The notes: a model not told the origin generated them from the sequence alone. A DNA stretch of 44,432 nt from Rhodothermales bacterium (GCA_028284545.1 JANQRN010000231.1:1-44432); one strand, 5' to 3'; counted from the first letter of the stretch, positions 24,196-33,593 are shown. Program-made: numbers and translations.

Positions 24196-24726
24196 TTAGC
24201 CCAGCCTGTCGATAACCGCGTTGATCGTACGCCAGTTCCGCGTCGTCGCCGCCACCTTGAGCTTTCGCTCAAACACGTTGTTGTGGAATTTGGAATCACT
24301 AAGCCGGGTCGCGTATCGGGTGTAAATCGTCGTGCCGACGACCTCAACGTCATCCGGTGAAGTATCCAGCGCCTCGAATTCTGACAACGCCGCGCTACCG
24401 GGTCGAGACGCCAGCATCGTGTAGTAGAGCCTGGACGCATCCGAGTTGGCGAACGGATTCTGCAACAGCATCCGGCGGAGCTGCGCAGGTGTCCTGACGA
24501 TCACGGTGAGATCACCCCCAAACTGCTCCAGGATCGTATCGTGCACGATCTCACTGACTCGGCTTGCAGCGAGGTCCGCGCGAACCAATACGTTCCCGCT
24601 CTGAATGTAGGTACTCACCTCGCCGAGATCGGTGTCGCTCAGCGCCTCACGCAGGGCAGCCATCGGGACGCGGTTGCTACCCTTCGGCGTGACTCCGCGG
24701 ATAAACGCAACGTAACACTTGGACAT
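24196..24726 (-). CDS. DUF1697 family protein
   Basis: The protein has 176 residues, a usual length. It shows the DUF1697 signatures: KCYVAFIRGVTPKGSNRVPMAALREAL at the N terminus, then EVSTYIQSGNVLVRAD, the TVIVRTPAQLRRMLLQNPF segment and the C-terminal KFHNNVFERKLKVAATTRNWRTINAVIDRL. Members are small alpha-beta cytoplasmic proteins of unknown function found widely in bacteria. ATG 24726 has no clear ribosome binding site. It converges on clpB with a 61-bp gap and is divergent from the coiled-coil secreted protein gene at 24912. Confidence 0.92.
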   Translation of the reverse strand: MSKCYVAFIRGVTPKGSNRVPMAALREALSDTDLGEVSTYIQSGNVLVRADLAASRVSEIVHDTILEQFGGDLTVIVRTPAQLRRMLLQNPFANSDASRLYYTMLASRPGSAALSEFEALDTSPDDVEVVGTTIYTRYATRLSDSKFHNNVFERKLKVAATTRNWRTINAVIDRLG

Positions 24727-24783
24727 GGCTGGCGGCAGTTTCGGAGATCCGTAGTGTGAACGCTAGCGTTGATTGATCGCACA

Positions 24784-24825
24784 GTTCGAATCGGTCCCAG
24801 GACACTTCGAATCGGTCCCAGGACA
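24784..24825. repeat. 21-bp tandem direct repeat in a divergent promoter region
   Basis: Two adjacent 21-bp copies (24784-24804 and 24805-24825) differ only at their first base; the shared part starts TTCGAATCGG and ends GGACA. TTCGAA within each unit is palindromic. The repeat lies between the DUF1697 start (24726) and the 24912 gene, 48 bp before a candidate -10 element. Two helical turns of spacing would suit paired regulator binding. Confidence 0.8.
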
Positions 24826-24872
24826 GTCGGCACGCGCCCTGACCCACGCGAACACGATTCTGCGCATGACCC

Positions 24873-24879
24873 TATATTA
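24873..24879 (+). promoter_or_regulatory. Candidate -10 element (TATATTA) of the 24912 gene
   Basis: TATATTA lies 32 bp before the ATG at 24912, downstream of the 21-bp tandem repeats. It is one of the best-spaced members of the recurrent KATATTN group. Confidence 0.45.
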
Positions 24880-24911
24880 CAGAACCATCCCGCAAAGGCA
24901 CGCATACCGAC

Positions 24912-26213
24912 ATGAAGTACCTGACCACCACTGCCGTCTTGTTTGTCATCGCCGCTCTCGTGACGCCTATCGACGCAGACGCGCAGATCGGCCGCAAGAT
25001 CAGAGATCGGATCAAGAACAGAGCGGAAGAACGCGCCAAGAGCAAGGCCGAGCAGAAAACGAACGAGATCATCGACAGGAATGTCGACAAAGCGGTAGAT
25101 GCGCTCTTTGCGAAGACCGAGGAAAAGGTCAATAAGATGATCGAGTCGGCGTTCTCCAAGAACAAGACTACGGTTGACCTTGAGAACAACGTCATTTCCC
25201 AGGAAGGTCAGCCAGACGTAACGATTGAGCCGAACGCGTCGGGCCCTGCTGACGCTGCGTACGTGCAATACCTCCACGTGACTGTCTTTCAATTTCCGGG
25301 GACTCTTGGCGAGCTGCTTGGCAACGGAGCGTACGACCGCGTGTATTTGCAGGAGGACCGCCAGCTGAACCGAAGTGCCGCCGATGCAGATCTGCTTGAT
25401 GTTGGCAACAAGCGCGTTGTGAACATGAACTTTGAAGAGGGGAACTTCTGGATCATGAACTTCTCTGAATTCGGAGACGCGGTCGCCTCGTCGACGGCGA
25501 TGATGCAGGCCCCCGGTGGTGGCGACATGAACAATCAGCAGGGCCCCACCGATAGCACCGATGTCGAGTTCGAATTCGAAGTTCGCGACGGCGGAAGCGG
25601 AACAGTTCGCGGCGTTGAAGCGAACCGGAAGTTCGTCATCATGAAGGCCAAGGTCGAAGCGGAGGACGAGGACACCGGCGAGACCACCAAGGGCAACCTG
25701 TACACGGTTGTCGACACGTGGCTATCATCGCGGATTGCGGGCGCCAAGACTATTGCTACGTTCAACCAGAGGGCGGGCGAAGCCATGGGCGAGGCCTTCC
25801 GTAGTTCGCAAGGAGGCGAAACGCTTCAGGCGGGCGTGCTCGGAGACCCCCGCATCGGTCCGGCGCTGGAAGAAGCGAGCAAAAAGCTCTCAGAGGTAGA
25901 TGGATTCACCGTCCAGGCAGAGACCTTCGTCGTAATGACACCGGAGGACGTCGAACTCGACCTCGAGAAGGTTCTCGCGGAAGGCGAAACCGACATGGAG
26001 GCGTGGGCAGCCAGCATGGATGAAGAGTCGGAGGGTGTGCAGGAGCAGGTGACGCTGTTCAGTTTGCTGAACTTCGTATCGAACATGAATACAGAGGAGT
26101 TCTCGGAAGAGGTTTTTGAGATACCCGACAATCTCGAAGAGATCCCGTCTCCTCTGAAGCGCTACCAGGACTACCTCGACGCGCAAGGTGACAATGACGA
26201 GGACGACGGGTAG
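24912..26213 (+). CDS. Secreted uncharacterised protein with N-terminal coiled coil and acidic tail
   Basis: I do not recognise the family with certainty. The protein has 433 residues. A signal peptide ends at DADAQ (about residue 25). Residues ~28-85 are a strongly charged helix (KIRDRIKNRAEERAKSKAEQ continuing to EEKVNKMIESAF) expected to form a coiled coil. The middle (about 170-285) has beta-rich stretches (VEFEFEVRDGGSGTVRGVEA, KGNLYTVVDTWLSSRIAGAK), loosely like DUF4412-type proteins found in Bacteroidota. The tail is acidic and ends DNDEDDG. No sorting domain is present, so periplasmic or outer-membrane-associated location is likely. The stop codon abuts the stop of the convergent kinase gene with no spacer. 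A promoter motif and a 21-bp tandem repeat lie upstream. Confidence 0.75.
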   Translation: MKYLTTTAVLFVIAALVTPIDADAQIGRKIRDRIKNRAEERAKSKAEQKTNEIIDRNVDKAVDALFAKTEEKVNKMIESAFSKNKTTVDLENNVISQEGQPDVTIEPNASGPADAAYVQYLHVTVFQFPGTLGELLGNGAYDRVYLQEDRQLNRSAADADLLDVGNKRVVNMNFEEGNFWIMNFSEFGDAVASSTAMMQAPGGGDMNNQQGPTDSTDVEFEFEVRDGGSGTVRGVEANRKFVIMKAKVEAEDEDTGETTKGNLYTVVDTWLSSRIAGAKTIATFNQRAGEAMGEAFRSSQGGETLQAGVLGDPRIGPALEEASKKLSEVDGFTVQAETFVVMTPEDVELDLEKVLAEGETDMEAWAASMDEESEGVQEQVTLFSLLNFVSNMNTEEFSEEVFEIPDNLEEIPSPLKRYQDYLDAQGDNDEDDG

Positions 26214-29060
26214 CTACTCGCGCTTGAGAAGCAGGTCTGCGTACGTACGCGTACGCCTCCGGTCGCCAACTTCCGAGTAAAGGTCAACCAGGTGAGCGAT
26301 CGCCGTCTGCGTAAAACCGTCTTCGATTCCGTTCGCCGCGCGAAGAATATCGAAGCCTCTGACCAGGTATTCCTCAGCTTCCCCAAGCCTTCCCTGTCGG
26401 AGAAAGACAAAGCCCAGGTCCCGGAACGACTGACCCGACCGATAGTGATCTTCCGGCAGGTTGGCCAACCGCTGCTCCAGCACATCTGACAGGATGCGCT
26501 CGGCGGACAAGAGGCTGTCTTGCGCAACATGCATCATTGCCAGATTCGTCAACGTAATATTCAGCTGACGCGAGGCCGGACCGCCCTGTTCGCGCCGAAT
26601 ATCTGCGGCCTCCCTTAGTGACTTCTCCGCGCGTTCAAACTCGTCGAGCTCCGTCTGAATAAGGCCCAACTTGTTCAATGCTGACGCGACGCTGGAGTGC
26701 CGCTCTCCAGCCACACTCCGATACTGGCGGGTTGCCTCAGCCATCAGCGGCTCCGCCTTCTCATACTGGCCCCACTGGTAGTACAACCACCCCAGCAGGT
26801 TGAGACTGTTAGCGACCGTTCGATGCTCAGCGCCGAAGAGCTCGCGTCGCATGTCGAGCGACTCCTGCAGCGCCTCGCGAGCCTCCTGGTAGCGCCCCTG
26901 GTCTTTGTACAGCATCCCAAGGTTCGACAGGCTTTCGGCCACCTGCGGATGATCTGAACCGAATAGTCGTCGGCGCATCGCAAGGCCTTCTTCGATATAG
27001 GGTGCGCCCTCGTCCAGTTTGCCATCAGCGACGAGCAACGTACCAAGGCCGTGCAGGGCTCCTGCAAGTTCAGTGTGTTCCGAGTTCAATCCGCGCGCGA
27101 TCCGAAGTGCCGACCGGTAGAGTGTCTCGGCCTCCTCAAAACGTCCCTGGGTCCGCAATACAAACCCCAGGTTGCCAAAAGACGCCGCCACGCCCAGATG
27201 GCGCTCTCCGTGTATCCGCTGTCGCATGTCAAGGACGCGGCGGAAAGTCGTCTCCGCGCGGTCGTGCTCATCGCCATCGTGATAGATCCAGCCAAGGCTG
27301 GTGAGTGTCGTGGCAACTTCCTCGTCGAGGCCGGGAAGACCTCGCTGAATCTCGAGCGCGCGACGCAAGTGCCCGGCTCCGAGCTCTGTTTGCCCCTGCT
27401 TGTGCAGCGTCCACCCCAGAACGGCGAGCGTGCGCGCGCGCTCAGCACTCTCCATCCCGTGGAAAGTCTCGTTAAGCGCCTGCGCCTGGCGCAGCACGCT
27501 TACGGCCTCGTCGTAGTGCCCGTATTCTTCGTAGATGCTACCAATTAGATCGTACAGCTGCGCCTGCACCTCAGGCTGCCTGATAAGGTCGCGCGCAACC
27601 TTGTCGACCCCGCGGGCAAGGATCTCCTCCACCCTCACGGTTCCACCAGCGGAAACGTTTGGCCGAAGCTCGCCCAACAGCCCCGACATGAACGTCGCCA
27701 CCTGGTTGGATTTCTCGGCCTGTACCTGCGCGAGGTTACGCTCGCGAGTCACCTGAGCCGTGTGATACACGGTGAAACCCAGAAACAGCACCGAGGCGGC
27801 CGCTGATACAGCAAGCGGTCTGATGTTTCGCCGTACGAACTTCTCCATTCGGTAGCGGGCCGACTCAGGCCTCGCCTTTACCGGCCGTCCGTGCAGGTGC
27901 CTGCGAATATCTGCTACCAACGCCTCAGCGGATTCGTATCGTCGCTCGGGCTCCTTGCGAAGCGCCTTAAGAATGATTGTGTCTAGATCACCACGCAACT
28001 CGCGCGCCACTCGGTCAGGCGACCACGGTCGCCGGTCGATCATTCGGGCAACACTCGTACGGTTCTTGTCCCGCGGTACGTCACGGTGGACCGCCGATGA
28101 TGGCTTTTCAGGTTTCGTGTCGCAAATCATCCGGCGCAGCTCAAGCGGGTCGCGTCGGGTAAACACAAACGGCCTTCGGCCCGTGAGTAACTCATACAAC
28201 ACAACACCCAATCCGTAGACATCGGAGGATGTTGTCACGTTGAGACCACGAACCTGCTCCGGAGAGGCATAGTCCGGAGTGAGCCAGAACGAACCGGTGC
28301 GCGTGCGCACCTGGTCACGATCAGACTCCATAACCTTCGCGATGCCGAAGTCCAGGAGCTTGGGCTGGCCGTCGCGCGTCACCAGAATATTGGAAGGCTT
28401 CAGGTCCCGATGCACCACGAGATTTCGGTGGGCGTACTGCACCGCACTGCAGACCTCAATGAACAACTTCAGGCGTTGTCGGACCGTCAGTTCTTGCTCG
28501 CGGGCGTAGTCAACAATCGGCGTTCCATCAACGTACTCCATCGCGAAGTACGGCCGGCCGTCTTCTGAAACTCCGCCATCATAAAGGCGGGCGATGTTCG
28601 GGTGGTTCAGTGAAGCCAGTATTTGGCGTTCGACATTGAACCGGCTGACCACCTCATCGGAGTCAGCTCCGCGCTTTATCACCTTGAGCGCGAAGCGTTG
28701 CTTCATCGGGCCAAAATTGCGAACCGCCTCATAGACGACTGCCATCCCACCGCGGCCCAGCTCCTGTTCGATCGTGTACGGACCAACGCGGCTTCCTCTC
28801 TGAAGGGCCGCGGCATCGGGCTTATCGCCGACGAGCGTATGTGCGAACTCGGTCCATAGCGGCCCAGACAATGCGCCGGCGTCGGCGTCCAGCAGCGAAT
28901 CTGTGTCAAGCGCGTCGATCAGCGCGAGCACTTCGCGCTCAAGCGCGGCGTCGCCCCTACACTCAATCCGAATAAACGCACGACGCTCCTCCTGGGGGAG
29001 GTCGAGTGCCGACTTGAACAAGTCGTCAACTGCGTGCCACTGATCTGTTGCTATGCCCAC
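26214..29060 (-). CDS. Transmembrane Ser/Thr protein kinase with TPR sensor region
   Basis: The protein has 948 residues. A short N-terminal helical segment (about 5-55) common in kinases of this group precedes a Hanks-type kinase domain (about 93-395). That domain shows the glycine loop ELGRGGMAVVYEA (100-112), invariant Lys in ALKVIK (K126), catalytic HRDLKPSN (217-224), DFG (237-239) and APE-type DYASPEQ. A single membrane segment (about 412-430, RPLAVSAAASVLFLGFTVYH) is followed by roughly nine TPR units (about 500-940), recurring as LxxLGxLYxxQGRYxEAxxxxxxAL. The TPR part should lie outside the cytoplasm. It starts at GTG 29060, 13 bp after the ECF sigma gene, and the pair probably forms a signalling module. 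Its stop abuts that of the 24912 gene. Confidence 0.94.
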   Translation of the reverse strand: MGIATDQWHAVDDLFKSALDLPQEERRAFIRIECRGDAALEREVLALIDALDTDSLLDADAGALSGPLWTEFAHTLVGDKPDAAALQRGSRVGPYTIEQELGRGGMAVVYEAVRNFGPMKQRFALKVIKRGADSDEVVSRFNVERQILASLNHPNIARLYDGGVSEDGRPYFAMEYVDGTPIVDYAREQELTVRQRLKLFIEVCSAVQYAHRNLVVHRDLKPSNILVTRDGQPKLLDFGIAKVMESDRDQVRTRTGSFWLTPDYASPEQVRGLNVTTSSDVYGLGVVLYELLTGRRPFVFTRRDPLELRRMICDTKPEKPSSAVHRDVPRDKNRTSVARMIDRRPWSPDRVARELRGDLDTIILKALRKEPERRYESAEALVADIRRHLHGRPVKARPESARYRMEKFVRRNIRPLAVSAAASVLFLGFTVYHTAQVTRERNLAQVQAEKSNQVATFMSGLLGELRPNVSAGGTVRVEEILARGVDKVARDLIRQPEVQAQLYDLIGSIYEEYGHYDEAVSVLRQAQALNETFHGMESAERARTLAVLGWTLHKQGQTELGAGHLRRALEIQRGLPGLDEEVATTLTSLGWIYHDGDEHDRAETTFRRVLDMRQRIHGERHLGVAASFGNLGFVLRTQGRFEEAETLYRSALRIARGLNSEHTELAGALHGLGTLLVADGKLDEGAPYIEEGLAMRRRLFGSDHPQVAESLSNLGMLYKDQGRYQEAREALQESLDMRRELFGAEHRTVANSLNLLGWLYYQWGQYEKAEPLMAEATRQYRSVAGERHSSVASALNKLGLIQTELDEFERAEKSLREAADIRREQGGPASRQLNITLTNLAMMHVAQDSLLSAERILSDVLEQRLANLPEDHYRSGQSFRDLGFVFLRQGRLGEAEEYLVRGFDILRAANGIEDGFTQTAIAHLVDLYSEVGDRRRTRTYADLLLKRE

Positions 29061-29073
29061 GGTCGGCTGGGGG

Positions 29074-29655
29074 CTACGCCTGCACAGGGTCTTCCTTCAG
29101 GGCCCGGTTCAGATACGCCTTTGCGCGCTGCCAGTCACGGTGCGCGGTGCGCACCGATATGTTCAGCGCGGCGGCCGTCTCCTCGATCGTCATGCCACCG
29201 AAGAACCGACACTCGACGAGTCGCCCGAGGCGTTCGTCATGAGCGGCAAGCAATGTAAGCGCATCATCCATGGCGAGCAGGTCGGTTGCCTGTTGTTCGA
29301 TGGATATAATTCGGTCGTCGAGCGTCACGCGTCGCTGCCCGGCTCCGCCCCGCTTCTGCGCGTTGCGTCGTCGGGCATAATCGACCAGAATTCTGCGCAT
29401 CGCCCGTGAAGCAATAGCGGAGAAATGGGCGCGATCCTGCCAAGAACCCTGGTGCTCAGCCAGGTTGATATAGCACTCGTGTACGAGTCCGGTCGTATTG
29501 AGCGTGTGCGCCGACCGCTCTTTTCGCAGGTGAAAGTGGGCGATCCGCTTCAGCTCGTCATAGACGAGCGGGAAAAGGCGATCAAACGCACCCTCTCTGC
29601 CGGAGCCCAGATCGGCGAGAAGTTGGGTGAACTGTCCCGTCTTGGACGCTTCCAT
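29074..29655 (-). CDS. ECF-family RNA polymerase sigma factor (Sigma70_ECF type)
   Basis: The protein has 193 residues from ATG 29655, which is preceded by GAGGT at short distance; a GTG at 29700 opens the frame earlier but adds a segment without family resemblance. Region 2 (about 20-95, FDRLFPLVYDELKRIAHFHLRKE then HFSAIASRAMRRILVDYARRR) and region 4 (about 130-185, RLVECRFFGGMTIEETAAALNISVRTAHRDWQRAKAYL) are both present. The sequence matches the PF07638-type ECF sigma factors of Planctomycetes, Acidobacteria and Rhodothermota, which are usually followed by a Ser/Thr kinase with TPR repeats rather than a classical anti-sigma factor, exactly as here. Kinase control of the sigma factor is inferred from this pairing. 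It is divergent from smc. Confidence 0.94.
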   Translation of the reverse strand: MEASKTGQFTQLLADLGSGREGAFDRLFPLVYDELKRIAHFHLRKERSAHTLNTTGLVHECYINLAEHQGSWQDRAHFSAIASRAMRRILVDYARRRNAQKRGGAGQRRVTLDDRIISIEQQATDLLAMDDALTLLAAHDERLGRLVECRFFGGMTIEETAAALNISVRTAHRDWQRAKAYLNRALKEDPVQA

Positions 29656-29736
29656 TTCGACCTCAAAACCAGGGGTGATAGACGCCACTAATCTACACAC
29701 CTATGCGCGCAAAAAACGACTCGCGGGTGACGCGCC

Positions 29737-29771
29737 CCTGCAATAACGGCTTACGACGCCTGCAATAACGG
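29737..29771. repeat. 13-bp direct repeat, 22-bp spaced, between the ECF sigma gene and smc
   Basis: CCTGCAATAACGG occurs at 29737-29749 and again, exactly, at 29759-29771. The 22-bp start-to-start distance is about two helical turns. It sits 82-116 bp upstream of the sigma factor ATG (29655) and 43 bp upstream of the smc -10 motif, so it could be a sigma or activator site for either side. Confidence 0.8.
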
Positions 29772-29813
29772 ACTTTAAGACCGACGCGCATCGGGCAGCA
29801 CCCGCCAAACCCT

Positions 29814-29820
29814 TATATTG
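29814..29820 (+). promoter_or_regulatory. Candidate -10 element (TATATTG) of smc
   Basis: TATATTG lies 119 bp before the ATG at 29940, giving a leader of about 110 nt. It belongs to the recurrent KATATTN set. The 284-bp gap between the divergent sigma gene and smc otherwise contains the direct repeat at 29737-29771 and no gene. Confidence 0.4.
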
Positions 29821-29939
29821 CAGCAAAATGAGCAGGTCGCCTGCCTGAGCCGCCGCGACCAAAGATTCGCTTGCAAAACGGTCTTCACGAACGTTAATTG
29901 CGCGGCCCGGAGTTACCGCGTCCCTTAGCCAACCAAAGC

Positions 29940-32900
29940 ATGTACCTGAGCAAACTCGAGCTCCACGGTTTCAAGAGTTTCGCCGAACGCACCTCGCTCC
30001 AGTTCGACCCGGGCGTCACCGCCGTCGTTGGGCCCAATGGCTGCGGCAAATCCAACATCGTCGACGCCGTCAGATGGGTCATCGGCGAACAGCGCGCCCG
30101 CATTCTGCGCTCCGACAAGATGGAATCGGTCATCTTCAACGGCACCGCCAAGAAGCGCCCACTGGGCATGGCTGAGGTGATGCTCACGGTCGAGAACAAC
30201 CGTGGCGTCCTGCCCATCGAGTACAACGACATCACCATCGGCCGACGCCTATTCAGATCCGGTGAGTCAGAGTACCTCCTGAACGGCGTACAGTGCCGAC
30301 TGAAGGATATCACCGACCTGTTCATGGACACCGGCATGGGCGCCGGCGCCTACTCGGTCATCGAGTTGAAGATGATCGAAGAGATTCTTTCGGAGAACGC
30401 TAACGATCGCCGTCGACTGTTTGAAGAGGCGGCGGGCATTACCCGTTACAAGAGTCGCCGCGCACAAGCGTTGCGCAAGCTCGACAACACGCAGGCGGAT
30501 CTGCAACGACTCCGCGACCTCCTCGACGAAATCGAGAAGCGCGTCCGCAGCCTGAAACGGCAAGCGCGCAAGGCGACGCGCTACAAGGAAGTGTCGACGC
30601 GACTTCGCTTACTTGAGCTCTCACTTTCCCGCGTCGAGTTCGACCGCCTTGCTGAACAGAAAGTCACGCTGCAGAAGGAGATGGAGGCGTTGCGCGTGGA
30701 GCTCGAAGGTCAGATCGCGCGACACGGCGAATCGGAGGCAGCGCTGGAAGCGATGAAGCTCGCGCTGCTGGAACGAGAGGAAAGCTTCTCAGCAGCGCAA
30801 GGCGCCCTCCGCGCACACCTCGAGTCGGTACAGCGGATCGAATCGGAAATCCGGCTGCGCGACGAGCGCATCGAAAGTGGTCGGCGTGATCTGCAACGTT
30901 CGCAACGCGAACAAACCGAGTCAAACGAACGCATCTCCGAGTTGGACACGGAGTCGGCCAAACTGCGCGATTTGATCGCGCAACTCCAACCCGAGGTTGA
31001 TGCGTCGGTAGCGCGACTTGCAACAGCAGCGGCCGAGAGGGACCGTGCGCACGCGGCCGCAGATGTTTCCCGTGCCAGCCTCTCTTCTCTCCGGACTGCC
31101 GCGCAGGAGCGATCAGACGACGTAGCAGAACGGCTTCGATTGCTGGATAGGCAGAACAGCCGCGTCGAGCTGCTGGAAACGGACCGTGCGACTGCTGTTG
31201 CCGGGCTCGAACAGATCGAATCGGACGTATCGCAGTTGCGGGCGCAACTGACGGCTGCTCGGGAGGCAGCGCACGAGCAACTGACGGTCACAGAGGCGGC
31301 GAGACAGTCCCTCACTGTTGCCTTGGAGAACGAGTCGCGCCGTACGGCTGAGCTGGCGCAGCAAAAGGAACTCCTGGAAGAACATCAGCGAAAAGCAGAG
31401 GCTGCGTCTGCCGAAATGCAATTGTTGGAGAGCCTCGTCTCCTCGTACGAAGACGCGTCTGATGCCGTTCGATTCCTTGCGGAGGATCGCGGATGGTCAG
31501 ACGTCGAACTGCGTACCGTTGCTGACGTTGTGACCTGCGATGACAGGTACAGGCCGGCCGTCGAGGCTGCGCTGGCGTCGTACGCGGACTACGTCGTCGT
31601 CCGGTCAGATGCGGAGCTTCAGCGCGCGGTAGCCAAGCTGCGCGCGGCAGACCGTGGTCGCGCAACCTTTGTCGTCCTTGATCGACTATCTCGCGGTGTG
31701 TCAGGCGAAGGCGGCGCTGCCGAATCGACGCCGGTCGTCGGTGCCATTCCGATGGCCCGACTTATTCGCACGCTTGCACCAGAGTACGATACACTGGTCA
31801 GGATCCTGCTTCGGGATTTGTGGTTTGTCTCCGAGCTCCCGTCTGATGCGACGTTTCGACCTGGAGCGTCCGCCACGGGTGCAGTACAGTTGATCAATGA
31901 TGCTGGCGAATGGGTGAACGACCTGGGTGCGACCCATGCTGGCTCTGTGGCCGCTGCTCGCAGCGTCAGTCCTCGACTGGGACGCCGCGAGCAGCTGGAA
32001 CAAACGCGCGCACAGCACGAGGCGCTCCTTGGCGCGATTGCCGCGCAACAACAATCTGTCGCGGCGGCAGAGGCCGCACTGATAGCCGTTGAGGTAGAGT
32101 CTGCGCGAATTCTCCTGGCCGACCGCGAACGTGGCACAATGGACGCTCAGGCCCGCGCCAACCAGGCACAGTATGAGCTCGAAGTCGCAGTTCGCAGACG
32201 CGACGAGCTATCAGCCCGAATCGCGGAAATAGACGCCTCAACACGGGCGCTGGGGGAAGAGATATCTGCCATCAACACGAGCGTAGAGGAGGACCTCCGA
32301 GCCCTCGGCGACCTCAAGTCACAGGTGGAAGCGGCTGAAGAAGACTTCCACGCAACCGAATCTGATTCCCGCGTCGCGCTTGCACTCTACAGCGAGGCGA
32401 GCGTTTCGACAGTTGAGCTGAAGAACCGATTCGAGAACCTGCAACGAGACCTTGAGCGTGCGGCAGCTGAGCAGGAGAACCTGCGTCGCAAGGTCGCCGA
32501 TCGTACTGAGCACATTACGGCGGTTGAGGCATCGATCCGTGAGTCAGTTTCTGCTCGGGAAGCTCTGCGCGTCGATCTGGCCGAGGTCAAGTCTGGCCGC
32601 GAGGAGCTCGAAGTTGCGGTCGACAACGCCCGCAACAGACTTCACGACGGACGCAGTGAGATTTCGGCGATCGAGCACACGTTGCGTGAGATCCGGCGGC
32701 TGAAGGAAGAGCACCAGCGCGCCGAGAACCAGCGTGCGGTCAAGCTCGCAGAGGTAAAAACGCGCGAAGAAGAGCTGGTGCGGCACATCGACGAAGACTA
32801 TGGTGTGAACGTAGCCGAGGTAACGGTCGAAGACGAAGCGATAGCAGACGAAGCGGCTGCCCGTCGCGAGGTAGTAGACCTACGCCGGCAGACCCGCAAC

Positions 32901-33509
32901 ATGGGTCCGATCAACGAGCTCGCGCTCGAAGAGTACGAAGAGGAGCAGCAGCGATTCGAGTTCATGTCGAAGCAGCTCGCTGATCTAACCGCTGCCGAGA
33001 AGACACTGCTCGACACCATCGACGAGATCAACACCACTGCATCGAATCGGTTCATGGAGACCTTCGGTGCGATACAGGAGAACTTTGAGAAGCTCTTCGC
33101 AGAGCTTTTTGGAAGCGAGACATCCGCGAAGGTGATACTCGAGGACCCGGACAAGCCGCTTGAGTCCGCCATCGAAGTAATGGCGCGGCCAAAGGGAAAG
33201 CGACCGAGCGTACTTGCCCAGCTGTCAGGAGGTGAGAAGACGCTAACTGCGATTGCACTCCTCTTCGCAATCTATCTCGTCAAGCCAAGCCCCTTCTGTA
33301 TTCTCGATGAAGTCGACGCCCCGCTCGACGATGCGAACATCGGCCGGTTCATGAAGATCATCCAGGAGTTCGCCAAGTCAACGCAGTTCATCCTCGTAAC
33401 GCACAACAAGAAGACGATGGAGGCGGCCGACCGCATGTATGGCGTGACGATGCAGGAGCAAGGCGTGTCGAGCCTGGTTGGCGTGAAGCTGGAGCAGGTG
33501 GAAGGGTAG
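29940..33509 (+). CDS. smc: Chromosome segregation/condensation ATPase SMC
   Basis: The protein has 1189 residues from ATG 29940 (an earlier in-frame start gives 14 extra residues without family match). N-terminal Walker A GPNGCGKSN (31-39) and DAVRWVIGEQ; long coiled coils (about 170-500 and 680-1010) rich in Glu, Arg and Leu; a hinge domain (about 510-670, ALASYADYVVVRSDAELQRA, GAIPMARLI); and the C-terminal signature LSGGEKTLTAIALLFAI (about 1095-1111) with Walker B SPFCILDEVDAPLDD (about 1117-1131). SMC with ScpAB organises and separates chromosomes; scpA and scpB are not in this window. The length agrees with the family. The stop codon is followed after seven bases by a heptamer tandem array with G-quadruplex potential. 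Confidence 0.97.
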   Translation: MYLSKLELHGFKSFAERTSLQFDPGVTAVVGPNGCGKSNIVDAVRWVIGEQRARILRSDKMESVIFNGTAKKRPLGMAEVMLTVENNRGVLPIEYNDITIGRRLFRSGESEYLLNGVQCRLKDITDLFMDTGMGAGAYSVIELKMIEEILSENANDRRRLFEEAAGITRYKSRRAQALRKLDNTQADLQRLRDLLDEIEKRVRSLKRQARKATRYKEVSTRLRLLELSLSRVEFDRLAEQKVTLQKEMEALRVELEGQIARHGESEAALEAMKLALLEREESFSAAQGALRAHLESVQRIESEIRLRDERIESGRRDLQRSQREQTESNERISELDTESAKLRDLIAQLQPEVDASVARLATAAAERDRAHAAADVSRASLSSLRTAAQERSDDVAERLRLLDRQNSRVELLETDRATAVAGLEQIESDVSQLRAQLTAAREAAHEQLTVTEAARQSLTVALENESRRTAELAQQKELLEEHQRKAEAASAEMQLLESLVSSYEDASDAVRFLAEDRGWSDVELRTVADVVTCDDRYRPAVEAALASYADYVVVRSDAELQRAVAKLRAADRGRATFVVLDRLSRGVSGEGGAAESTPVVGAIPMARLIRTLAPEYDTLVRILLRDLWFVSELPSDATFRPGASATGAVQLINDAGEWVNDLGATHAGSVAAARSVSPRLGRREQLEQTRAQHEALLGAIAAQQQSVAAAEAALIAVEVESARILLADRERGTMDAQARANQAQYELEVAVRRRDELSARIAEIDASTRALGEEISAINTSVEEDLRALGDLKSQVEAAEEDFHATESDSRVALALYSEASVSTVELKNRFENLQRDLERAAAEQENLRRKVADRTEHITAVEASIRESVSAREALRVDLAEVKSGREELEVAVDNARNRLHDGRSEISAIEHTLREIRRLKEEHQRAENQRAVKLAEVKTREEELVRHIDEDYGVNVAEVTVEDEAIADEAAARREVVDLRRQTRNMGPINELALEEYEEEQQRFEFMSKQLADLTAAEKTLLDTIDEINTTASNRFMETFGAIQENFEKLFAELFGSETSAKVILEDPDKPLESAIEVMARPKGKRPSVLAQLSGGEKTLTAIALLFAIYLVKPSPFCILDEVDAPLDDANIGRFMKIIQEFAKSTQFILVTHNKKTMEAADRMYGVTMQEQGVSSLVGVKLEQVEG

Positions 33510-33516
33510 CAGAGCG

Positions 33517-33593
<77 letters not shown>

